A DNA stretch of 64,000 bases from Torymus aiolomorphi (Eukaryota > Arthropoda > Insecta > Hymenoptera > Torymidae), in NCBI GenBank assembly GCA_036365515.1, contig CM070876.1:93059800-93123799 (forward strand), written 5' to 3'. Each line of letters opens with the position of its first letter. The stretch's first letter is position 1. The notes under the pieces are model-generated. The model was not told where the DNA came from. It worked only from the letters and a program-made list of their open reading frames with translations, and did no database searches. The translations under genes were made by a program, and so were the position numbers. Of this stretch, positions 55,516 through 64,000 are shown piece after piece.

Positions 55516-56030
55516 ATGGCCGAATCCATTTCAAATCAGGTGGACCGCGTATGCCTATGTCACCGATCATTTTGGAATTAAAGTATTCATGTTCTTCTCC
55601 AAAAATTATTTGACCCGTATATTTTTATTTTTTTGTTGCATCAAAATTGCATGCGTTCAGCAATGGCAAAAAATTCCGAGAAAAACCTTACTTACAAAAA
55701 AATTTTTCTATGTAATTTTCAAACCGCTACTGCTTTACCAGTTTTTTAAGCTTTTTAGCGTGAAACACATAATTTCACTAAGGTTTGAGCCCTCTTTCAC
55801 GTTCTTTATGTTATTTTAAAAAAAAATAAAAAATGCACGAGTTATGTACTTTTTACTGAAAAATACACTTTTTAGAAAAGTGCATTTTTCTCAAAACCGC
55901 CATTTTTTTTTGCTCAATTTTTTTTTGTCCTGATAGAGGACCTAAATACCTATCTAAACGTATTTGTGAAATTCCCGACCCGTGCCCAGGAATAGCGATC
56001 ATTAATGAGATAATACACAAACAAATTTTT
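55515..56030 (-). repeat. Repeat family X, copy 3
   Basis: The stretch from GGCCGAATCCATTTCAAATC through ACCGATCATTTTGGAATTAAAG to the C/T-rich right end matches 61950-62370 in inverse orientation and both arms at 23880-24450. No coding content. Confidence 0.7.
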
Positions 56031-56042
56031 CACGCTTAACCC

Positions 56043-56430
56043 TTACATATAGTCAATGGTATAACAGTCAATATAAAGGTTTTTATCTTTGTGCGTAAGC
56101 AATATACAAGTACACATAGTATCTGTTGTATTTTTTATTTTTGTCTTTTAGATTTTTTATTTTTATATCTACCTTTCTTTTTCTGCTTCATTGTTCTTAC
56201 TTCAGTAAGGGGACAATCAGCGGTCTTTGTTGTTAAACAATGTACTTTATCACTGCACGTTTCTTTAATCCATAAATGAGTTTTTTGAATTCCAGGATAC
56301 TTAGGAGTAGCAAGCCAATCAACATTTTTTACTTTTCTAAACTCTTCTACGTCAACGTCTTGTAAATGTATTATTTTAATTGCATCTGTATATTTTTGAA
56401 CGTGCTCTACAAAATCATTAGCATTTTTAG
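56043..56430 (-). pseudogene. T2 element 3' end, inverted fragment with transposase C-terminus
   Basis: The minus strand from 56430 reads NANDFVEHVQKYTDAIKI, then VDWLATPKYPGIQKTHLWI and a Lys/Arg-rich tail (GRYKNKKSKRQK) to a stop at about 56135. The element end AGTCAATGGTATAACAGTC follows at 56050. The first residues duplicate the last T2 residues before the break at 58652. So this is the missing 3' end of such an element, placed in opposite orientation directly against the 5' end of T2. Confidence 0.75.
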
Positions 56431-58652
56431 TCAATGGTATAACAGTCAATATAAAGGTTTTTATCTTTGTGCGTAAGCAATATAGAAGTCCACATAATAT
56501 CTGTTGCATTTTTTATTTTTGTCTTTTAGATTTTTTATTTTTATAACTACCTTTGTTTTTAGTAGTTAAGTAATACATATATGTACATGAGCGTAAGAAA
56601 TACATATATGTACACGTATGAGTTTATGTACTTATACATTGGTCCGCTAGATGGCTATCGTTAGATCTTTTATGTACCAAGAAAAGTTCGGTTTCTGCTA
56701 TAAGTACACCTCCAGTATTTTTTAAAACTATCATATTTTTGAAAATTATTATATATTTCACCTGATTAACTTAACTACGATGTCTCAAAATTATTCAACG
56801 AAGAGAATCAAATGTACAGATTTTTTAAATAAGCACAAAAAAATTTTTTACGAACCTAATTCCGTGCGTTTTAAACAACTTGAGAATCTTGCTCATCCAT
56901 TCAAGCTTCTCTATCCTGATTTACCTTTGACCCCCTCTATATATCGGTGTAGACGTTGTTACGAGCATGCTTTAGAATTGGTGACTAGCACTGACAATGA
57001 ATTTTCAACGGATGATAATTTTATCGACAACGGAATCGATAGAGATGAAGATTTTTTGCCAAGTACTCCAGAACGCGTGGAAGAATTTAATAATAAAATA
57101 AGTACATTTTTCTCAGGATGTGTATCGCCTCTTAAGAGGAAAAATCTTATACGTGAAAAATCAATTGAAAATTACGTAAAAAAGAAAACGAAAAATATAC
57201 TTTCAACATTGTCTAATGCCCTCGATGTGAAGTTGAATAATGTTTATGACGTTTCTATAAAAGCAAACAAATCAACTGCAAGCCGTTGTACAGAATGGGT
57301 ACAAAATGTTGGTTTAGCCTTGCAAAAGTGTTCTACGGTATCAGAAAAAGTAAAAATTCTGACTTTGCTACCCTCATCCTTAACGAAAAATGAAATTTTA
57401 TCTTTATTTCCAGACATGACATTGTACATGATAGAAAGAGCGAAAAGTCTTGCACAAGAAAAGGGAGTTTATTCAGAACCAGAAGCGTACACAGGCCATC
57501 CAATTGACCAAAGGACCGAACAAATTGTTAAGGAATATTATATAAATGACGATTTTAATTATTCAAGACAGAGTCCTAATAAGAGTGACGTTATTACCGT
57601 TAAAATAAATGATAAAAAAGAGAAGAAAGTTAAACGTTTTCTTACTCAAAGTCTGAAAGCAACGTATAAAGCATTCAAAAATGATTATTCGGAATTAAAA
57701 ATAGGTAAATCGAAGTTTTATAGTTTGCGACTAAAATATGTTTTACTTAGCCCCATCGAAGAAGTGTGTCTCTGTATCTATTGCGCAAATTATGATTTAT
57801 TTCTTACGAGCTTGATTAATTTCAGAGGGAGTAACATTACAGAGTTGGATGAACTTCGGTCAGAAATAATAAACGCAACAAAGTGTTCTGAGCCATTTGA
57901 TTTATGTTATTTGCAGGAATGTAAAATTTGTCCAGGCAGTAACGGAATTACGTTTCATGTTCTAAAACTGCAAGATGTAGAAAGCACAGAAGAAATTACG
58001 TATGCTTTGTGGGAAAATGGTAACTTGATTAAAAAAACAGTGCCAATTTCTGCTTTTAAAGAGGAACTTTCGGTTTGGACCAGGAAGATTAGTACTCACA
58101 TGTATGTAAAAAATATACAACGCAAAGCTATAAAAGCAGAAAGAGAAAATGCTAAAAAAGACCCACATCATTTAGTTCTTCAAATAGACTTCGCTGAAAA
58201 CTGGGCTGTAATTCATAATAAAGCTGTTCAAGGAAATCATTGGGTTAATGATCAAATTTCTATTTTCACAGCAGTATCTTATCAAGGGGATTCGACACAA
58301 AGTTTCGCACTCATAAGTGATGACCGAAAACATGATTCAGCGTATGCTTTGCTAACAATAGAAAACATTATAATCTACTTGAAAGACAATTGTCGTGATT
58401 CAATAAAAATAATCACCATTGTATCAGATGGCGCCACTAGCCACGTTAAAAATCGCTTTCTATTATATGAATTAAAACGAGCACCATTTGATATAAAATG
58501 GTTGTTCTCTGCTGCTGGGCACGGCAAAGGAGCTGTAGATGGTGTGGGTGGACTTATAAAGCATTATGCTACTTCGCATAATCTTCGAGGTCCCCATGAA
58601 AAATCCATTCAAAATGCTAATGATTTTGTAGAGCACGTTCAAAAATATACAG
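56431..58652 (+). mobile_element. DNA transposon T2, 5' 2.2 kb
   Basis: The 5' end AGTCAATGGTATAACAGTC and about 130 bp after it match the inverted end at 56048-56180, defining terminal inverted repeats. The element is cut at 58652, where GC-rich retroelement sequence begins. The ends do not resemble those of T1, although the transposases are related. Confidence 0.75.
56780..58652 (+). CDS. Transposase of T2, C-terminally truncated
   Basis: About 624 residues are open from the ATG at 56780. There is an N-terminal CRRCYEHAL pair, a long helical region, EEVCLCIYCANYDLF and CYLQECKICPGS as likely zinc ligands, then the core LQIDFAENWAV, QGNHWVNDQISIFTAVSYQ, SFALISDDRKHDS, ITIVSDGATSHVKNRF and WLFSAAGHGKGAVDGVGG. 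The order and spacing match T1. I read DFAEN, SDGA and GAVDG as acidic blocks of an RNase-H-like transposase; this is inference. The frame runs past 58652 into unrelated DNA (GHAPTETRC... to 58813), so the true C-terminus is lost. It may be the best template in the window for defining this family. Confidence 0.75.
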
Positions 58653-58950
58653 ATGGCCACGCACCCACCGAGACCCGCTGCGCCTCCCCGTGGCTAGCCC
58701 AGGGAGGGACGCTCACGGGCCAGAAGACCCCTCCCTTCGAGGGGCAGTGTTGTACAGTTTTTTTTGTAAATATTTTGTATCTGTTTTTTTTTGTATACGC
58801 TATTATGTTGTAAATATGTAAATAGGTGAATAATGCCCCAGAGGCTGCAATAAAGGGAAGAACCTCCACCTACCTAGTTGTACGCCTTCTTTCTGCGCCC
58901 TTCCTTTTCTCCGATATTACGTCCAGGGTACGCTAAATCTGGGTGGGGGG
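58653..58950 (+). mobile_element. 3' internal end of an LTR retroelement with polypurine tract
   Basis: GC-rich sequence of different character begins abruptly at 58653. It has no clear ORF of its own and ends in GGGTGGGGGG (58941-58950), which directly precedes TGTAACAGGC. This fits the polypurine tract and LTR start of a retroelement whose body was lost on the left. Confidence 0.65.
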
Positions 58951-60183
58951 TGTAACAGGCGCATGAATAAAGAGAGAGTAGTAGCGCATACCGCGTCGCG
59001 AGATTACAATCTCGCGCGCTTGCACGTATCGGGACTCACCACGCGCCAAGCGAGACGCGCGAGAGGCGGAGCAAGAAGAAGGAGGACGACGCCGCGATGC
59101 TCCGAAGGGACGCCGCGGCCATTTTGGGCAGTCCAGTCTCGCCGCACAACAGGTGCGAACGTACCCGGTAGTGCTCCGCCAGTACCGGATCAAGCCCCGC
59201 ACCATCAAGTGTGCCTCATGCCCCACGCCTTCTCTCCGCCACCAGCAAGCCACCCGTGTAACACCGGCTGCAGTCCTGCGCCCGGCCAGTGCCGCCGAAG
59301 AAGAGAGGTAGGAGAGAGTGAGCGAGGCCGCCAGCGAAGCGGCAAGACTCCACGAGGCCCGACGCCTCGCCCAGCAGCGAACGAGAGAGTGGCAGAGGCG
59401 AACAGCGGGCGCGAGCTGGCCAGCTCTAAAGTAAGTGTGGCGCTTTATATCTGCCGCGTAGGTTTCTGCGTGCGAGCGGCTTCGTGAGTGTTGTCTTTCG
59501 CGGCTACCCGACGTCGCTTGCATCGAGGCAAGCGGCCTCGCGTACGTGCGTGCGGCGGCCATTTTGTAGCGTCTCGCGACGCGGTTATGCCGGCTGTGCG
59601 ACCGGCCGGCTCCGCGTAAGTCTCAACCTGTGTGCGTTTAACTCTGTAAGAATTGTTCGGGCTTCGCACCCCTTAGCGCGAAATCCCTTGCCCATTAATA
59701 AACTTGTCTTTTCGTTTTTAATCTTGTAGTCACGCGTCATTTCTTTTGCGAGTAACCGTTCCCTATCTCCCCGAATACCGCCCTCTACCTTTTCAGTAGC
59801 TGGAGCTAGTCGGAGGCATCACCTCCTAGAGGAGCATCGTCAACGAGGAAATTGTAAGTTAAAGTCGCTCAGGTTACCCTGAGCGACGCTGTACGGGACA
59901 CCCGGCGAGTGTAGGTAAGGCTAGTTCATAGCTAGCCACCGGTGATTCGTGCGCCGAAGTTGGCAGCAGCGGCAGAGCGGAGCGCCGGTTCTAGTAGAAA
60001 ACGGCCTAAGCTTTCTACAATAAAAGCCGGGTGCGCTTGTTCGGAGCCTGCGCCCACGCGCTCCTGCCGGCCTACGGGTCCTTCTGCAACGGCGAGCTGA
60101 CCCGGGCGTAGTAGACGCTCGCATATTACCTTCGCGCACCCCAAAGAGGGATTAATACCCTCTTTTAAATTTATCCCGTTACA
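58951..60183 (+). repeat. 3' LTR, about 1.23 kb
   Basis: It starts TGTAACAGGCGC after the polypurine tract and ends TATCCCGTTACA. CATTAATAAACTT near 59692 could be the polyadenylation signal. CGCGTAAGT at 59609-59617 looks like a splice donor. It is GC-rich and CpG-rich. Its right half is related to the block at 53990-54307. ORFs on both strands (58933-59562 and 58963-59487) are Arg/Ala-rich products of base composition. Confidence 0.6.
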
Positions 60184-60188
60184 ATATA

Positions 60189-61818
60189 CAGGGTGTGTCA
60201 AAAGTTCCGGGACGGCCAGTTATCTCAGCGGGAATGCATTTTCGGAAAAAATGTTTCATACAAAAGATGTAGGATTTTTCCCTGGCTATCTGATGGTGAC
60301 CTTGAATTTGACCTTGGGCTTGACCTTCAAGGTCATTTGAAGGTCAAGTCGAATTTTTTAAATGGGAAGCCCCCTTTTTTATTGCGGAAACCGAAAGAGG
60401 GAAAAATTCTCTTTCCACCGATATAAGATACATACGGGGTCAAATGTGATCTAGAGGTCGTTTCAAGGTCAAGTCGGTAAAATGAGGTCAAATTGATCTT
60501 TGGCAGTCCATAGCATGGAAACTAAGGGCGTTGGGAAAAAACTTTCCATACGAAAGTTTCCGCAAATCGAATGGAGCATCTGATGGTGACCTTGAATTTG
60601 ACCTTGGGCTTGACCTTCAAGGTCATTTGAATGTCAAGTCGAATTTTTTGAATGGGAACCCTCTTTTTGTTGCAGAAATGCGGGCCACGGACCCATGGGT
60701 TTTCGGGGTCGCTGAACCCGTATCTGGGGTCGGTTTGCCCCGCTGGATCGACCCAAGGTCGTTCCAAGGTCAAACTAGAAGGAATTGCAGAAGGTGCTTA
60801 AAACCACGGACCCATGGGTTTTCGGGGTCGCTGAACCCGTATCTGGGGTCGGTTTGCCCCGTTGGGTCGACCCAAGGTCGTTCCAAGGTCAAACCAGAAG
60901 GAATTGCAGAAGGTGCTTGAAACCACGGACCCATGGGTTTTCGGGGTCGCTGAACCCGTATCTGGGGTCGGTTTGCCCCGCTGGATCGACCCAAGGTCGT
61001 TCCAAGGTCAAACTAGAAGGAATTGCAGAAGGTGCTTAAAACCACGGACCCATGGGTTGTCGGGGTCGCTGAACCCGTATCTGGGGTCGGTTTGCCCTGT
61101 TGGGTCGACCCAAGGTCGTTCCAAGGTCAGCGGTGATTAGCCAGGTCCCAGGTCTGGGTTTTGATCCAGAAACGTTTGCACAAAAAATGTTTTTTAACGC
61201 CCTGATACACGAAATTCGATGGGGTGTCCAGATGATCGGAGTATAAGAACGTTGACCTTCAAATGACCTTCAGCTCACTTTTAACCCCGTATGTATCTTA
61301 CACCCCTGGAAAGGTAAGTTTTCCCGCATTTCTGCAACAAAAAGAGGGTTCCCATTCAAAAAATTCGACTTGACCTTTAAATGACCTTGAAAGTCAAGCC
61401 CAAGGTCAAATTCATGGTCACCATCAGATGCTCCATTCGATTTGCGGAAACTTTCGTATGGAAAGTTTTTTCCCAACGCCCTTAGTTTCCATGCTTTGGA
61501 CTGCCCAAGATCAATTTGACCTCATTTTACCGACTTGACCTTGAAACGACCTCTAGATCACATTTGACCGCGTATGTGTCTTATATCGTTGGAAAGAGAA
61601 TTTTTCCCTCTTTCGGTTTGCGCAATAAAAAAGGAGGGTTCCCATTTAAAAAATTCGACTTGACCTTCAAATGACCTTGAAGGTCAAGCCCAAGGTCAAA
61701 TTCAAGGTCACCATCAGATAGCCAGGGAAAAATCCTACATCTTTTGTATGAAACATTTTTTCCGAAAATGCATTCCCGCTGAGATAACTGGCCGTCCCGG
61801 AACTTTTGACACACCCTG
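60189..61818. mobile_element. Non-autonomous long-TIR Tc1/mariner element, 1630 bp
   Basis: The ends CAGGGTGTGTCAAAAGTTCC are inverted and flanked by TA (60187-60188 and 61819-61820). The inverted repeats run for about 490 bp each. They share with mariner R the CAGxGTGTC start and the internal GGTGACCTTG(G/A)ATT(C/T)GACCTTGG and AAGGTCA blocks. There is no transposase. The centre holds a 119-bp satellite and about 130 bp of unique DNA. Confidence 0.88.
60685..61135. repeat. 119-bp satellite, 3.8 copies
   Basis: CCACGGACCCATGGGTT begins at 60685, 60804, 60923 and 61042, an exact 119-bp period with very few differences. Because 119 is not a multiple of three, each frame moves through all three readings, which explains the overlapping ORFs seen on both strands. 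They are not genes. Confidence 0.95.
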
Positions 61819-61949
61819 TATACAAATATCCGTTTATATTGAATTAATAAAATTTTATTGTATTTTATTTTTTTTTTCTCATTCTATGGGAAAAACTACA
61901 ATATTCGACACACGATTTGGTAGGTATTAACACCCCCTATCTTTATCTA
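61819..61949. other. Short AT-rich spacer
   Basis: Nothing recognised. Confidence 0.5.
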
Positions 61950-62370
61950 AATTTTCATAAAAAAAAAACATGGGATTTTTGAAAAAAAATGCATGTTTCC
62001 AAAAAATGCATTTTTAGTAAAAACTGCATACCTTATGCATTTTTTTTATTTTTATGCAAATGTCATGCAGGGCATGAAAGAAGGCGCTAATCTGAGTAAG
62101 ATCGCGTATAGTTTACTCAAAAACTTAAATTCGTAAATTGGCAGCTGTTTGAAAAATAAAATTTGAACGTTAGGATTTTGTACAAAATTTTTGACATTGC
62201 CAATCGGATGTCATTTTAGTGCAATCGAAAAATGAAAAAATTCGTATTGAATCAATTTTCGAGAAGAACAGCAATACTTTGATTCCAAAATGATCGGTGT
62301 GGTAGGCATACCCTGGCTGTTCGATTTGACATGGATTCGGCCACATATAGTTGACCATGGCTAAATACAG
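61950..62370 (+). repeat. Repeat family X, copy 4
   Basis: Same orientation as the left arm at 23895-24200: TTTTTATGCAAATGTCATGC, GAAAGAAGGCG, AAAAACTTAAATTCGTAAA, then CCAAAATGATCGGTGTGGTA and GGATTCGGCCACATATAG. It ends directly against the Helitron D helicase. Confidence 0.7.
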
Positions 62371-64000
62371 GATTGAGTAATTAAACTTTTTTAAATGATT
62401 GGCCTTGGACTTTATTAATAGTCATTGCATGAGCAAGTCTTACTGGAAATCGTCTTCTTTTCATGTAAAAAGGAACTTCTTCAATCGAAGGCGATAAATC
62501 AATTCTCGCATTTTTAGATGCTAAAATTATACTTTCATTCAACACCGGATTTTCACAAGAAATCATTTCATTTCTGTAAATTTCGTCAATTAAATTACCA
62601 TTCAAAAGAATTTCTTTGGGAAGCTTAAGTACTTCATGTTCATTTTCAAATTTTGAAGAAAGCTTTCCATCACCAATATTTAAAAGCTATTTTTAAAGAT
62701 TTTTATCATTATCATTAATACGTTTGTATTCTTTTAAAGTCACACATTTGAATTGTTTCCATAATTGGCTATTTTTCACAAAATTTTCTACTATTTGAAC
62801 TCTATTACCATGTCTTAGGACAGGTAACGTTTGTCGAAAATTTCCAGAAACTATAATAACTTTACCTCCGAAATGTAAATCGTTATTACAAATATCTTTT
62901 AACATCCGATCAACAGCTTCAAATGCATATTTTGAAGTCATAGTAAGTTCATCCCAAATTATAATTTTTAGGTTTCTTATTTTTTCACCATCTTTGCAAT
63001 TCGGCTTAATTACATCTACTATTATTCAAATTTAATGGCAATTTAAATGTTGTATGGACTGTTCTACCATTATGTAGTAAATTTGCAGCGATCACTGTCC
63101 AAGCAACTGTAACAGTATTTATATTATTTATTGTACAATAACTTATAAATGTATTAAGTAAATAGCTTTTACCACTTCCTCCAGGGCCATCAATAAATAT
63201 TAATCTATCATTACATTTTTCATTAGTAGCATCAATTATAGTATTGAATATTATACTTTGTGCATTAGTTAAAATATGAATAAGTTCTCCAACATTATCA
63301 TTAAATCTTAACTCACAGCTTTCGAAATCCATGTTGTTGTTAGAATTAATACATTCTAATGAAGGTAGGTTAAAATCAGTTGTTGCGTAACCATGTGTTT
63401 GTAAAATCTTACTAATATGTTTTAAAGCAAACTATTCACCTGATTTTTCATCCATTTTTGGGGGGTAAAAGTGAATTTTGTACTTATTAAATAGTTCTGC
63501 AGTATTTATAGGATGCTGGAAAACACAAATATAACTAAATAATTCACACATATTATAAGGAAATTTGTATTGCGATGCTTCGTTTATAGTACATTTCGAT
63601 ACTAGTGCGAGGATTTGATTTTCCCCTCGTGTGACTGTTTGCACCCGAGCGAAGCGAGGGTGAAAAGGTCACACGAGCAGAAAATCAACTTCTCACACAA
63701 GTGTCGAACCGTATTTTTTGACACGACGTGCGAGAAGTGAGATTTTTGCACGCATCGTTTAACGCAGCGTGCAAAAATCTCACTTCTCGCACGTCGTGTC
63801 AAAAAATACGGTTCGACACTTGTGTGAGAAGTTGATTTTCTGCTCGTGTGACCTTTTCACCCTCGCTTCGCTCGGGTGCAAACAGTCACACGAGGGGAAA
63901 ATCAAATCCTCGCACTAGTATCGAAATGTACTATATCCTATTCTTCATCAGTTTCATAAAACGTGTCATAAGTTGTATTATTATAAATTTTTAAAGTACC
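62371..64000 (-). pseudogene. Helitron D helicase, split by a palindrome and decayed
   Basis: Minus-strand pieces in order of the protein: TTYDTFYETDEE (63990-63940), then past the palindrome INEASQYKFPYNMCELFSYI and YKIHFYPPK (63590-63465), the Walker A loop FIDGPGGSGKSYLL (about 63198-63157), GRTVHTTFKLPLNLNN (63065-63018), GGKVIIVSGNFRQTLPVL (62868-62815) and RRRFPVRLAHAMTINKVQGQSF (62454-62389). Walker A is intact here, unlike in Helitron A. Frames change at about 63430, 63000 and 62690. The last motif, SHGQLYVALSR, is missing because repeat family X abuts at 62371. The 5' part continues past the window edge. Confidence 0.85.
63585..63935. mobile_element. Near-perfect 351-bp palindrome inserted in Helitron D
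   Basis: The sequence is its own reverse complement around position 63760, apart from a loop of about 13 bases (63754-63766). Ends read TATAGTACATTTCGATAC. It includes GTGCGAGGATTTGATTTTCC and CACCCGAGCGAAGCGAGGGTG-type hairpins. It splits the helicase frame. It has no coding capacity, so it is a foldback-type MITE or a young inverted duplication. Confidence 0.9.

Noticed and set aside
58933..59562. 209-codon minus-strand and 174-codon plus-strand Arg/Ala-rich ORFs
   Set aside because: Both lie inside a GC-rich LTR and reflect base composition. No domain is recognisable.
60531..61140. Overlapping ORFs with repeated peptides on both strands
   Set aside because: They come from the 119-bp satellite, which is read in all frames in turn; no start context or family match.

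Overview
The window is a nest of transposable elements in an AT-rich eukaryotic genome, with no ordinary host gene that I can recognise. Helitrons with OTU protease domains, Ty3/gypsy elements with envelope genes, a DD41D (rosa-like) mariner, an R1-clade LINE, Penelope-like fragments, a tRNA-derived SINE and short (63-85 nt) introns together point to an arthropod, most likely an insect. The species cannot be named from this sequence. The density of nested, decayed insertions and simple repeats suggests pericentromeric or other low-recombination DNA.

Layout, left to right. (1) 1126-15924: Helitron A, an ORF with two OTU domains, a 17-residue-repeat linker, Helitron N-terminal and HUH Rep domains, and a PIF1-like helicase, followed by a separate five-exon OB-fold (RPA-like) gene. 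About 7.3 kb of foreign DNA splits Rep from helicase: a foldback element with 1051-bp arms (5190-7607) and degenerate satellite-like DNA (7608-12524). (2) 15925-18300: non-coding, microsatellite-rich. (3) 18322-23416: remnant B of an LTR retroelement, with an RT scrap, a decayed baculovirus-F-type envelope gene, about 2.4 kb of post-envelope coding DNA with three RRM-like modules, a piggyBac-type MITE, a polypurine tract and a 3' LTR. (4) 24972-28210: Helitron B, again with tandem OTU domains. (5) 28211-39529: retroelement C, a nearly complete Ty3/gypsy element on the minus strand (LTR, gag, protease, RT, RNase H, integrase, envelope, LTR). Its envelope looks like a class III glycoprotein of the chuvirus/mononegavirus kind. 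A deleted mariner sits in the gag-protease region.

(6) 40480-43310: Penelope-like RT scrap, satellites and Helitron scraps. (7) 44167-44385: tRNA-derived SINE. (8) 44840-47859: a 3-kb DNA transposon (T1) with 370-bp inverted repeats and a decayed transposase of a family I cannot place; a second, better preserved member (T2) lies at 56043-58652. (9) 48335-50241: minisatellite, Penelope-like fragment and 5'-truncated R1-clade LINE. (10) 50250-54307: LTR-like block split by a DD41D mariner whose 358-aa transposase ORF is open but lacks one catalytic aspartate. (11) 54308-64000: low-complexity and tandem DNA, T2, a 3' retroelement end with a 1.23-kb LTR, a long-TIR non-autonomous relative of the mariner, and a minus-strand Helitron helicase split by a 351-bp palindrome.

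As a system, the coding DNA serves transposon replication only. The Helitron genes supply rolling-circle nicking (HUH Rep), unwinding (PIF1-like helicase), possible single-strand binding (OB-fold protein) and deubiquitinase-like cysteine protease modules. The retroelements supply reverse transcription, integration and possibly cell-to-cell spread. Nearly every long ORF is broken; the mariner transposase is the most nearly intact and it has lost a catalytic residue.
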